From Syntrophomonas sp. DTU018 (GTDB lineage Bacteria > Bacillota > Syntrophomonadia > Syntrophomonadales > Syntrophomonadaceae), in assembly GCA_001513155.1 (NCBI GenBank), contig LFSR01000037.1, positions 1 to 64,000 of the forward strand: a stretch of 64,000 nucleotides of DNA, given 5' to 3'. The notes below the pieces were generated by a model. The model saw nothing but the letters and a program-made list of their open reading frames with translations. It was not told where the DNA came from and did no database searches. Of the stretch, positions 57,975 through 64,000 are shown one piece after another. The position numbers and the translations under genes are program-made. Numbering within the stretch: position 1 is the first letter of the stretch; each line of letters opens with the position of its first letter.

Positions 57975-59216
57975 TTGGATATGTTCGTTCCTGGGAAAGT
58001 CAAACTGGCAGGGGAAATAGAAGTAAGTTCCTCTAAAAATGCTATTTTGCCCATATTGGCAGCTTCTTTGCTAAGTGATGAGACTAAAGTAATAAAGAAT
58101 GTTCCCGACATTCGCGATGTTACCGTAATAACAGAACTTATCCATCATCTGGGAGTCAAGGTTGATTATCAGGACCGCAATTTATATTTTACCGGCGGGG
58201 CTACCAGCCAGAACCCTCCTTATGAACTGGTAAGATTGATAAGGGCTTCATTCCTGGTTATGGGCCCTCTGCTGGCCAAAAAAGGGTTTGTGAGAGTTGC
58301 CTTGCCGGGAGGGTGTGCTATAGGCACCAGGCCCATTGATCTCCATCTTAAGGGATTTGAAGCTTTGGGAGCCCAGGTGACTTTAAGCGGGGGAGATGTG
58401 ATTGCCAGAGCCGACCGGTTATATGGTAACCATGTTTATTTGGATTTTCCCAGTGTAGGTGCTACCGAGAATATTATGATGGCAGCCAGCCTGGCGGAAG
58501 GAACCACCTATATCGAAAATGCCGCTTTGGAACCAGAGATAGTAGATTTGGCCAACTTTTTGAACAGCATGGGTGCCAGAATAAGCGGTGCCGGCACCAA
58601 TGTAATAAGGATTGAAGGGGTCAGACAGTTAGGGTCAACTGATTATACCCCCATACCCGACCGCATCGAAGCGGGAACTTTTATGGTTGCCGCCGCCGCT
58701 ACCGGGGGAGATGTGATTATCAAAAATGTTATACCGGAACATCTTAAGGCAGTAACTGCCAAATTGTTGGAAAGCAATGCTGTAGTGGAGGAAGATGATG
58801 ACCAGGTCAGGGTTTACCGGGTGGAGGAAATTAAGCCGGTATATATTAAAACTCTGCCATACCCCGGCTTTCCTACCGACATGCAGGCTCAGTTTATGGC
58901 CTATTTAAGTTTGGGCAAAGGCAGCAGCGTGATTACCGAGTCAGTTTTTGAAAACCGTTTTATGCATGTGGCCGAATTGCTGCGCATGGGAGCTAAAATT
59001 ACAACCGAAGGACGTACCGCAGTTATCCAGGGTATCCGTGAGTTAACCGGAGCCCGGGTTAAGGCCACCGATCTGCGGGCCGGAGCAGCCCTGCTGATAG
59101 CCGGTTTAACTGCCCGTGGTCCGACCATTATTATGAACAGTGAGCACATTGACCGGGGTTATGAAAATATTGTAGGCAAGTTTAACCGGTTAGGTGCCAA
59201 TATTATGCGCACTTAA
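57975..59216 (+). CDS. murA: UDP-N-acetylglucosamine 1-carboxyvinyltransferase
   Basis: A 413-aa enzyme that transfers enolpyruvate to UDP-GlcNAc, the first committed step of peptidoglycan synthesis. It begins FVPGKVKLAGEIEVSSSKNA, has the active-site Cys in LPGGCAIGTRPIDLHLKG (the fosfomycin target), and later GYENIVGKFNRLGA. TTG at 57975 is about 11 bases after GGGAGGTG; the in-frame ATG at 57981 is farther than usual. Confidence 0.96.
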   Translation: MDMFVPGKVKLAGEIEVSSSKNAILPILAASLLSDETKVIKNVPDIRDVTVITELIHHLGVKVDYQDRNLYFTGGATSQNPPYELVRLIRASFLVMGPLLAKKGFVRVALPGGCAIGTRPIDLHLKGFEALGAQVTLSGGDVIARADRLYGNHVYLDFPSVGATENIMMAASLAEGTTYIENAALEPEIVDLANFLNSMGARISGAGTNVIRIEGVRQLGSTDYTPIPDRIEAGTFMVAAAATGGDVIIKNVIPEHLKAVTAKLLESNAVVEEDDDQVRVYRVEEIKPVYIKTLPYPGFPTDMQAQFMAYLSLGKGSSVITESVFENRFMHVAELLRMGAKITTEGRTAVIQGIRELTGARVKATDLRAGAALLIAGLTARGPTIIMNSEHIDRGYENIVGKFNRLGANIMRT

Positions 59217-59254
59217 AAACCATGGTGTTCTTAGCATGAATGCCATGGTTTTTA
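59216..59254 (+). terminator. Terminator of murA
   Basis: AAAACCATGG at 59216-59225 pairs with CCATGGTTTT at 59243-59252, with a 17-base loop and a T run. It begins in the murA stop codon and ends 9 bases before spoIID, so spoIID needs its own promoter, or read-through. Confidence 0.75.
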
Positions 59255-59261
59255 CATATGT

Positions 59262-60170
59262 ATGAGTATGAAAAAAATCACACTTATCGGTTCAGCCATA
59301 ATGTTAGCCGCTATGGCGGTTTTTTTTGCCCTGCGGGGCTGTCAGGCACCTGATGAATTGCCCCCGGTGAAAGTGTACCGCAGCAAAACCCAGCAAGTTG
59401 AGCAGCTGAGTTTGGAACAATATGTTTTGGGTACGGTAGCAGCGGAGATGCCGGCTTCCTTTGAGCTGGAAGCCCTGAAAGCTCAGGCAGTATGTGCCCG
59501 TACTTATGCCCTGCGCAAAATGATTGAAGGCAAAGATTACCCCCGGGGAGCAGATTTGTCCGACGACATAACCACCTGCCAGGCTTATGTAAATGCGGAA
59601 GAATTCGCGGAGCTTCATCCCTGGCAAAATGAGCAGCTATGGGCCAAAATCCAGCAAGCAGTGGATGAAACCCGGGGAGAAGTAATTCTTTACGATAACC
59701 AGCTGATTGATGCCTTATATCATTCCACCTGCGGGGGACAAACTGAAAGTGCCCGGGAACTGTACGGGAAAGAAATTACCTACCTGCAATCCGTGCCCTG
59801 TGAGTACTGCCGGCAGTCCAAATACTACCTTACGGAACACCATTTTACCTGGCAGCAGGTATCCCGCTTGGCCGGAAAAGGCCAGAGCATCCAGGTACTG
59901 GCTGCTACTTCCAGCGGCCGGATTCAAAAAATCAAAGTAAACCAGAAAGCCATGAGCGGCAGCGAATTCCGCAGTGCTTTTGGCCTGCCGTCAACCTGGT
60001 GTACCATCGGCTATTATTCCCAGGGAATTACTATTACCAGCAGAGGTTATGGCCATGGCATGGGTTTGTGCCAGTACGGAGCTCAGGGAATGGCCCTGCA
60101 GGGAAAAAACTACCGGCAGATACTGGCTCATTATTATCCCAAGACTCAGCTGTACAAATTGCCTTATTAG
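59262..60170 (+). CDS. spoIID: Stage II sporulation protein D (lytic transglycosylase)
   Basis: A 302-aa membrane-anchored peptidoglycan hydrolase used during engulfment of the forespore. It has an N-terminal anchor (TLIGSAIMLAAMAVFFALRG), the SpoIID domain with LEQYVLGTVAAEMPASFELE, ALKAQAVCARTYALR, STCGGQTESARELYGK, paired Cys in PCEYCRQSK, and the C-terminal SRGYGHGMGLCQYGAQGMA. No Shine-Dalgarno is evident before ATG 59262 or 59268, because the murA terminator occupies the space. Confidence 0.95.
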   Translation: MSMKKITLIGSAIMLAAMAVFFALRGCQAPDELPPVKVYRSKTQQVEQLSLEQYVLGTVAAEMPASFELEALKAQAVCARTYALRKMIEGKDYPRGADLSDDITTCQAYVNAEEFAELHPWQNEQLWAKIQQAVDETRGEVILYDNQLIDALYHSTCGGQTESARELYGKEITYLQSVPCEYCRQSKYYLTEHHFTWQQVSRLAGKGQSIQVLAATSSGRIQKIKVNQKAMSGSEFRSAFGLPSTWCTIGYYSQGITITSRGYGHGMGLCQYGAQGMALQGKNYRQILAHYYPKTQLYKLPY

Positions 60171-60228
60171 TTCTGAAACCGCCCCTAACCTGAATATATT
60201 TTAACTAATTTAGTGGGGGAGGCGGAGC

Positions 60229-60492
60229 ATGCAGAACTATATTCGTAAGAGAGCAGTGCGCATTGCTCAGCATATAATCCAAACTACGGATACGGTCCGG
60301 CAAACGGCCAGTGTTTTTGGAATTTCCAAAAGCACTGTGCATAAGGATGTATCGGAAAGGCTGCCGCGGATAAATAAGCAACTGGCCGAGGAGGTCAAGC
60401 GGGTTCTGGAGAAAAACAAAGCGGAGCGGCACCTGCGCGGCGGCGAAGCCACCAGACAGAAATATGCCAGCCAACATTCTTCCCAATCATAA
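60229..60492 (+). CDS. spoIIID: Stage III sporulation transcriptional regulator SpoIIID
   Basis: An 87-aa DNA-binding protein of the mother cell. It carries a helix-turn-helix (TASVFGISKSTVHKDVSERL) and the family C-terminus RHLRGGEATRQKYA, with near collinearity to Bacillus SpoIIID. It acts with sigma-E to activate and repress mother-cell genes. ATG behind GGGGGAGGCGGAG. It lies between spoIID and mbl, as in Bacillus. Confidence 0.97.
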   Translation: MQNYIRKRAVRIAQHIIQTTDTVRQTASVFGISKSTVHKDVSERLPRINKQLAEEVKRVLEKNKAERHLRGGEATRQKYASQHSSQS

Positions 60493-60567
60493 AAAACGTA
60501 GCCAGGGCGTCAAATAAACGGTAAAATACTGGTATAAATGAAGAATCTTGCAGGGAGGCCTCGCTGC

Positions 60568-61599
60568 GTGTTTTTTTTAGAGGAAGATATTGGTATTGAT
60601 TTGGGTACAGCCAGCGTGTTGGTATTCAAGAAGGGCAGGGGAATTGTACTTCATGAACCTTCCGTGGTGGCCATCGACCGTAACACCAACAAGGTAATCG
60701 CTGTTGGCGAAGAGGCCCGGCAGATGTTGGGGCGGACTCCCGGGCATATTGTGGCTATACGCCCTTTGAAAGAAGGTGTCATTGCTGATTATGACACTAC
60801 CGAAAAAATGCTGACCTATTTTATCCGCAAAGTATTAGGAAAACGCCGGTTCTTCAAACCAAGGGTCATTGTCTGCATTCCCACGGGAGCAACTGATGTG
60901 GAAGAGAGAGCCGTTCGCCAGGCTACTTTGTCCTCAGGCGCGAGACAAGCTTTTATTATAGAAGAGCCCCTGGCGGCAGCCCTAGGAGCAGGTATAAACA
61001 TATCCGGACCCACTGGGAACATGATCGTTGATATCGGCGGGGGGACTTCCGATATAGCTGTACTTTCCCTGGGAGGCATAGTCTGTAATACTTCCCTGCG
61101 CATAGGCGGGGACAAATTTGATGAAGCTATTATCCGTTATGTAAGAAGAGAATTCAATCTGATGATCGGGGAGCGTACCGCCGAGGAATTAAAGATCAAT
61201 GTGGGAACGGCCTGGGTGACTGATGAGAACCGGCACAAGTCTATGGAAATACGGGGCCGGGATTTGTTGACCGGTTTGCCCAAGACTATCAGCATAAGTG
61301 CCGAGGAAAGCTGGCTGGCTATGCAGGAACCGTTGCTGGCAGTAATTGAGGGAGTCAAAAAGGTGCTGGAAATCACCCCTCCGGAGCTGGCTGCGGATAT
61401 CGTCAACAACGGTATAGTAATGACCGGCGGGGGGTCGCTGCTGGATGGTCTGGATATACTCCTGTCCAAGGAGACCAATTTGCCGGTACATATTGCTGAT
61501 GATCCCATTTCTTGTGTAGCCATGGGAACCGGCAAGGCCCTGCACGAAATGCACAACCTCTATAGCCAGCGGGGAAGAGCTGCCCGGAGAATAATGTAA
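60568..61599 (+). CDS. mbl: MreB-family actin-like protein (Mbl)
   Basis: A 343-aa bacterial actin that guides lateral cell-wall synthesis. It has DIGIDLGTASVLVFKKGRGI (phosphate 1), IVDIGGGTSDIAVLSLGGI (phosphate 2), the adenosine loop GIVMTGGGSLLDGLD, and EEPLAAALGAGI. GTG at 60568 behind GGGAGG; the ATG at 60538 lies before that site. The spoIIID-mbl-flhP order of Bacillus supports Mbl over MreB. Confidence 0.93.
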   Translation: MFFLEEDIGIDLGTASVLVFKKGRGIVLHEPSVVAIDRNTNKVIAVGEEARQMLGRTPGHIVAIRPLKEGVIADYDTTEKMLTYFIRKVLGKRRFFKPRVIVCIPTGATDVEERAVRQATLSSGARQAFIIEEPLAAALGAGINISGPTGNMIVDIGGGTSDIAVLSLGGIVCNTSLRIGGDKFDEAIIRYVRREFNLMIGERTAEELKINVGTAWVTDENRHKSMEIRGRDLLTGLPKTISISAEESWLAMQEPLLAVIEGVKKVLEITPPELAADIVNNGIVMTGGGSLLDGLDILLSKETNLPVHIADDPISCVAMGTGKALHEMHNLYSQRGRAARRIM

Positions 61600-61618
61600 A
61601 CCTGTGAATAAAGCAGGT

Positions 61619-61655
61619 AAGAAGGGCTGGACCCAATCTAGCCCTTCTTTATTTT
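61619..61655 (+). terminator. Rho-independent terminator of mbl
   Basis: AAGAAGGGCT at 61619-61628 pairs with AGCCCTTCTT at 61640-61649, followed by T-rich sequence. Confidence 0.85.
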
Positions 61656-61730
61656 ATCCCTTTTACTGTTAAAGTTTCTGCTGTAATTAACGATATAAAT
61701 AAGAGGAAACAAGACAGGGAGGTAACCCTT

Positions 61731-62501
61731 TTGATAAAAGGTATGTATACGGCAGCAGCGGGAATGATGCTGCAGATGGCCCGGCAGGACGTGGTGGCCA
61801 ACAACCTGGCCAATGTAAATACCGCGGGCTTTAAGCGCAGTTCTACAGTGGCATCGGCCTTTCCCGCGATGCTGATGAGCCGTTTGGGGGAATTGGATAC
61901 CAGTTCCGAAGTTCCTAAACCCCAAAAGGCGGAAATAATCGGCTATTTGGGAACAGGAGCCAGCCTGGCGGGGATCATTACTGATTATAGCATGGGCAAT
62001 TTAAAACCTACCTATATTGCTACCGACATAGCATTAAGCGCTCCAGATACTTTCCTGGTAGTGGAAACACCCCAGGGGATATTTTATACCCGGAATGGCA
62101 GCCTCAAGATCACGGGAGAAGGCCTTTTGACCACCAACCAGGGTTATCCGGTCCTGGATGAGTTCGGTGATTATATCTACATAGAAGGAGAATTTGCTGT
62201 TGATGAGAGGGGCTATGTTACCGACAACGGTGAGGAAATTGCCCGGCTGCAGGTAGTGCGCTTTGCCAATCCGGACCAGATGGAAAAGCTGGGGGGGAGC
62301 CTTTTAACCACTGATCAGGAGCCGGAACTGGTGGAAAACCCGGAGATCCTGCCCGGATACCTGGAAGAATCCAACGTAATAGCGGTGCAGGAGATGGTTA
62401 CCCTGATCAATGTGGTCCGCAGCTACGAATCCTTGCAGAAAATAGTGCAAGCAGAAGATGAAGCCACCCAGACCCTTCTGGATGAGGTAGGCAGAGTATA
62501 A
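61731..62501 (+). CDS. flhP: Flagellar hook-basal body rod protein (FlhP/FlgF/FlgG family)
   Basis: A 256-aa axial flagellar protein. The N-terminal rod motif is GMYTAAAGMMLQMARQ with DVVANNLANVNTAGFKR, and the C-terminal motif is SNVIAVQEMVTLINVVRSYE. The middle has the typical FlgF/G beta region. TTG start after GGGAGGTAACCC. Bacillus has two such genes here (flhO, flhP); only one is present. It implies the organism builds flagella, with the main flagellar cluster elsewhere. Confidence 0.9.
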   Translation: MIKGMYTAAAGMMLQMARQDVVANNLANVNTAGFKRSSTVASAFPAMLMSRLGELDTSSEVPKPQKAEIIGYLGTGASLAGIITDYSMGNLKPTYIATDIALSAPDTFLVVETPQGIFYTRNGSLKITGEGLLTTNQGYPVLDEFGDYIYIEGEFAVDERGYVTDNGEEIARLQVVRFANPDQMEKLGGSLLTTDQEPELVENPEILPGYLEESNVIAVQEMVTLINVVRSYESLQKIVQAEDEATQTLLDEVGRV

Positions 62502-62514
62502 ATGAAATAATAGC

Positions 62515-62537
62515 ACCCGCATTTTCGCGGGTTTTTT
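62515..62537 (+). terminator. Rho-independent terminator after flhP
   Basis: ACCCGC, ATTTTC, GCGGGT followed by TTTTT. Confidence 0.85.
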
Positions 62538-62629
62538 ATTTTCTGCCGGTTAAGGCCCGGGGCAGGAAGGAAAAATTAAAGGAAAGGCTAATTTACCAAT
62601 AGAATATTGACGAAAAGATGGAGATTTAT

Positions 62630-63376
62630 ATGCATAACCACCCTTCTGTTCTGGGATGCCGCATTGACCCTCTATCTATGGCGGAGGCTCTGGACCGGGT
62701 AGAGAGTTTTATTGAACAAGCTGATCCCAATGGAAGTTCCCATATCATTACCTTGAATGCGGAAATAGCTTATCAAGCCTATTATGATCCGGCTTTGCGG
62801 GATCTGATAAACCGAGCCGCCCTGGTAACCCCGGACGGTATCGGCATTGTATGGGGAGCCCGCCAGCTGGGCATAGATGTTCCGGAACGGGTAACCGGCA
62901 TTGATCTCATGGAGCGTATTTGCCAGCGGGCCTCATCCCGGGGCTGGAAGATATATTTACTGGGAGCGGAACCGGGCATAGCCGAAGAGGCAGGCCGGAA
63001 ACTGCAGCAGAAATATCCCGGTCTGCTTGTAGCCGGTGTTCACCATGGATATTTCCAGCCCGATGAGGAACAAGAGATAGTAGCTGATATACAGAAAACC
63101 GCTCCTCAGGTTCTGTTTGTAGGTTTAGGGGCTCCCCGCCAGGAATGGTGGATTGACCAGCATAAAGACCAGTTGAAAGTACCGGTCTGCATCGGCGTGG
63201 GAGGAAGCCTGGACGTGATATCCGGGCATAAGCAGAGAGCTCCGGGATGGGCAATAAAACTTAACCTGGAATGGCTCTATCGTCTCATCACTGAACCTTC
63301 CCGGATCAAGCGCCAGCTGGTTTTGCCCCTTTTCGTCGGACTGATCATCAAGAGCCGCTTCAGAGGACCGGCCTGA
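62630..63376 (+). CDS. WecG/TagA/CpsF family glycosyltransferase
   Basis: A 248-aa enzyme of the N-acetylmannosaminyltransferase family. Markers are IITLNAEIAYQAYYDP, LVTPDGIGIVWGARQLG, ERVTGIDLMERICQ, YLLGAEPGIAEEAGRKLQ, FVGLGAPRQEWWI and CIGVGGSLDVISGHKQRAP with WLYRLITEPSRIKRQ. These build teichoic acid linkage units or other wall polysaccharides by adding ManNAc or a related sugar to a lipid-linked carrier. The ATG at 62630 is 6 bases after GGAG; an ATG 12 bases earlier overlaps that site. Confidence 0.92.
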   Translation: MHNHPSVLGCRIDPLSMAEALDRVESFIEQADPNGSSHIITLNAEIAYQAYYDPALRDLINRAALVTPDGIGIVWGARQLGIDVPERVTGIDLMERICQRASSRGWKIYLLGAEPGIAEEAGRKLQQKYPGLLVAGVHHGYFQPDEEQEIVADIQKTAPQVLFVGLGAPRQEWWIDQHKDQLKVPVCIGVGGSLDVISGHKQRAPGWAIKLNLEWLYRLITEPSRIKRQLVLPLFVGLIIKSRFRGPA

Positions 63377-63413
63377 AAACAAAATTCCGGACAGCGGCAG
63401 GGGAGGAGTAACC

Positions 63414-64000
63414 ATGGAGGAAAGAGTCTTTGCACTGGATATCGGTACCCGCAAGATAGTGGGACTGGTTATGGAGAAAAACGGTGACGGTTATAAAGTA
63501 ATCGGCAGTGAAATGCGGGAACATGAAACCCGGGCTATGCTGGACGGTCAGATTCATGATGTGGAAGCAGTAGCCAAAACCATTAAAGATATAAAGCTGG
63601 TCTTGGAAAAAAAGCTGAACCTAACCCTGGAGTCAGCAGCGGTGGCGGCAGCCGGGCGTTCGTTGAAAACGGCCTCCGGTACTGTGCAGAAAAAGCGTTC
63701 CACTTACAGCGAGATCACCCGGCAGGAAGTTATCGCTCTGGAGCTGGAAGCGGTTCAGGCGGCCCAAAACCTGCTGCTGGAAAGAGAGAATTCGGACAGC
63801 AATACCAGCCAGTTGTTCTGCGTAGGGTACAGTGTTGTATCCTACCAACTGGAAGGCCAGGTGCTGGGCAACCTGGTAGGACAGGTGGGCAGCGAAATTG
63901 CTGCTGAGGTGGTTGCTACTTTCTTGCCCCGGGTTGTAGTGGATAGCCTGTTTTCTTCCCTTAAACATGCCGATTTGAGAATACAAAGCCTGACCCTGGA
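63414..64000 (+). CDS. FtsA-like actin-family protein, 5' part only (runs off the window)
   Basis: The first 195 codons of a gene cut by the window end. It starts at ATG 63414 behind GGGGAGGAG with EERVFALDIGTRKIVGLVME, the phosphate-1 motif of the FtsA/PilM ATPase fold, then ESAAVAAAGRSLKTASGTVQ, a typical FtsA SHS2-region segment. It could be a cell-division FtsA or the FtsA-related protein found in clostridia near spoIIID/mbl. The C-terminal membrane-targeting helix is outside the window, so the two cannot be told apart. Confidence 0.85.
   Translation, partial: MEERVFALDIGTRKIVGLVMEKNGDGYKVIGSEMREHETRAMLDGQIHDVEAVAKTIKDIKLVLEKKLNLTLESAAVAAAGRSLKTASGTVQKKRSTYSEITRQEVIALELEAVQAAQNLLLERENSDSNTSQLFCVGYSVVSYQLEGQVLGNLVGQVGSEIAAEVVATFLPRVVVDSLFSSLKHADLRIQSLTL

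Overview
The window looks like chromosomal DNA of an anaerobic, low-to-mid GC Firmicute of the endospore-forming clostridial lineage. Gene order follows the Bacillus/Clostridium chromosome closely: spo0F-fba-fsa-glpX-rho ... rpmE ... prfA-prmC-ywlC-ywlE-rpiB-glyA ... atp operon ... ywmB-murA-spoIID-spoIIID-mbl-flhP. Sporulation genes (spo0F, spoIID, spoIIID), surface-layer (SLH) and TIG-repeat proteins, and an acetate/butyrate-type CoA-transferase suggest a fermentative or syntrophic Syntrophomonas-like organism. That family assignment is inference; no rRNA or taxonomic marker search was possible.

Layout. 1-4800: a leftward efflux operon (HlyD-type fusion protein, two ABC ATPases, ABC-2 permease, TetR regulator). 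4900-12150: single genes on both strands (WalJ-like MBL hydrolase, superoxide dismutase, soluble chemoreceptor, HAAS/DUF1700 membrane protein with a 58-residue membrane partner, class V aminotransferase/cysteine desulfurase, DsrE-like protein, HD-GYP protein). 12600-23640: four exported or envelope proteins in a row: a 2086-aa TIG-repeat protein, a 556-aa modular beta-rich protein, a three-SLH-domain protein and a membrane-anchored M1 peptidase. 23790-28050: argS, a short HARE-HTH (RNA polymerase delta-like) protein, an MBL hydrolase and pyrG. 28300-33750: leftward CoA-transferase, then FemX-like, alanine racemase, SppA and Yip1. 33830-49530: spo0F, sugar-phosphate enzymes, rho, envelope and RNA enzymes, then the translation and nucleotide genes. 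49635-56500: complete F1Fo ATP synthase operon with AtpZ but no AtpI. 56630-64000: two small membrane proteins, ywmB, murA, spoIID, spoIIID, mbl, flhP, a WecG/TagA transferase and the start of an FtsA-like gene cut by the window edge.

The most unusual material is non-coding. A small element of about 154-170 bp with imperfect terminal inverted repeats sits directly behind the stem-loop of a transcription terminator in two places (28103-28256 and 39273-39442); each time the whole stem-loop is present on both sides, as though the target hairpin had been duplicated. A third right end lies beside the sod terminator hairpin at 6111-6146. The interior consists of 33-37 bp palindromic modules that also occur alone (10820-10854) and as a five-module array (5827-6110). 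A second repeat family forms a long imperfect palindrome at 46045-46256, with a half copy at 12160-12256. Other notable signals are a class V aminotransferase whose N-terminus can only be reached from a non-standard start codon (ATT), a near-perfect sigma-H promoter in front of spo0F, paired hairpins around atpB-atpE, and a signal-like N-terminal segment on ATP synthase subunit b. No tRNA, rRNA, CRISPR array, full-size transposase or prophage gene was seen.
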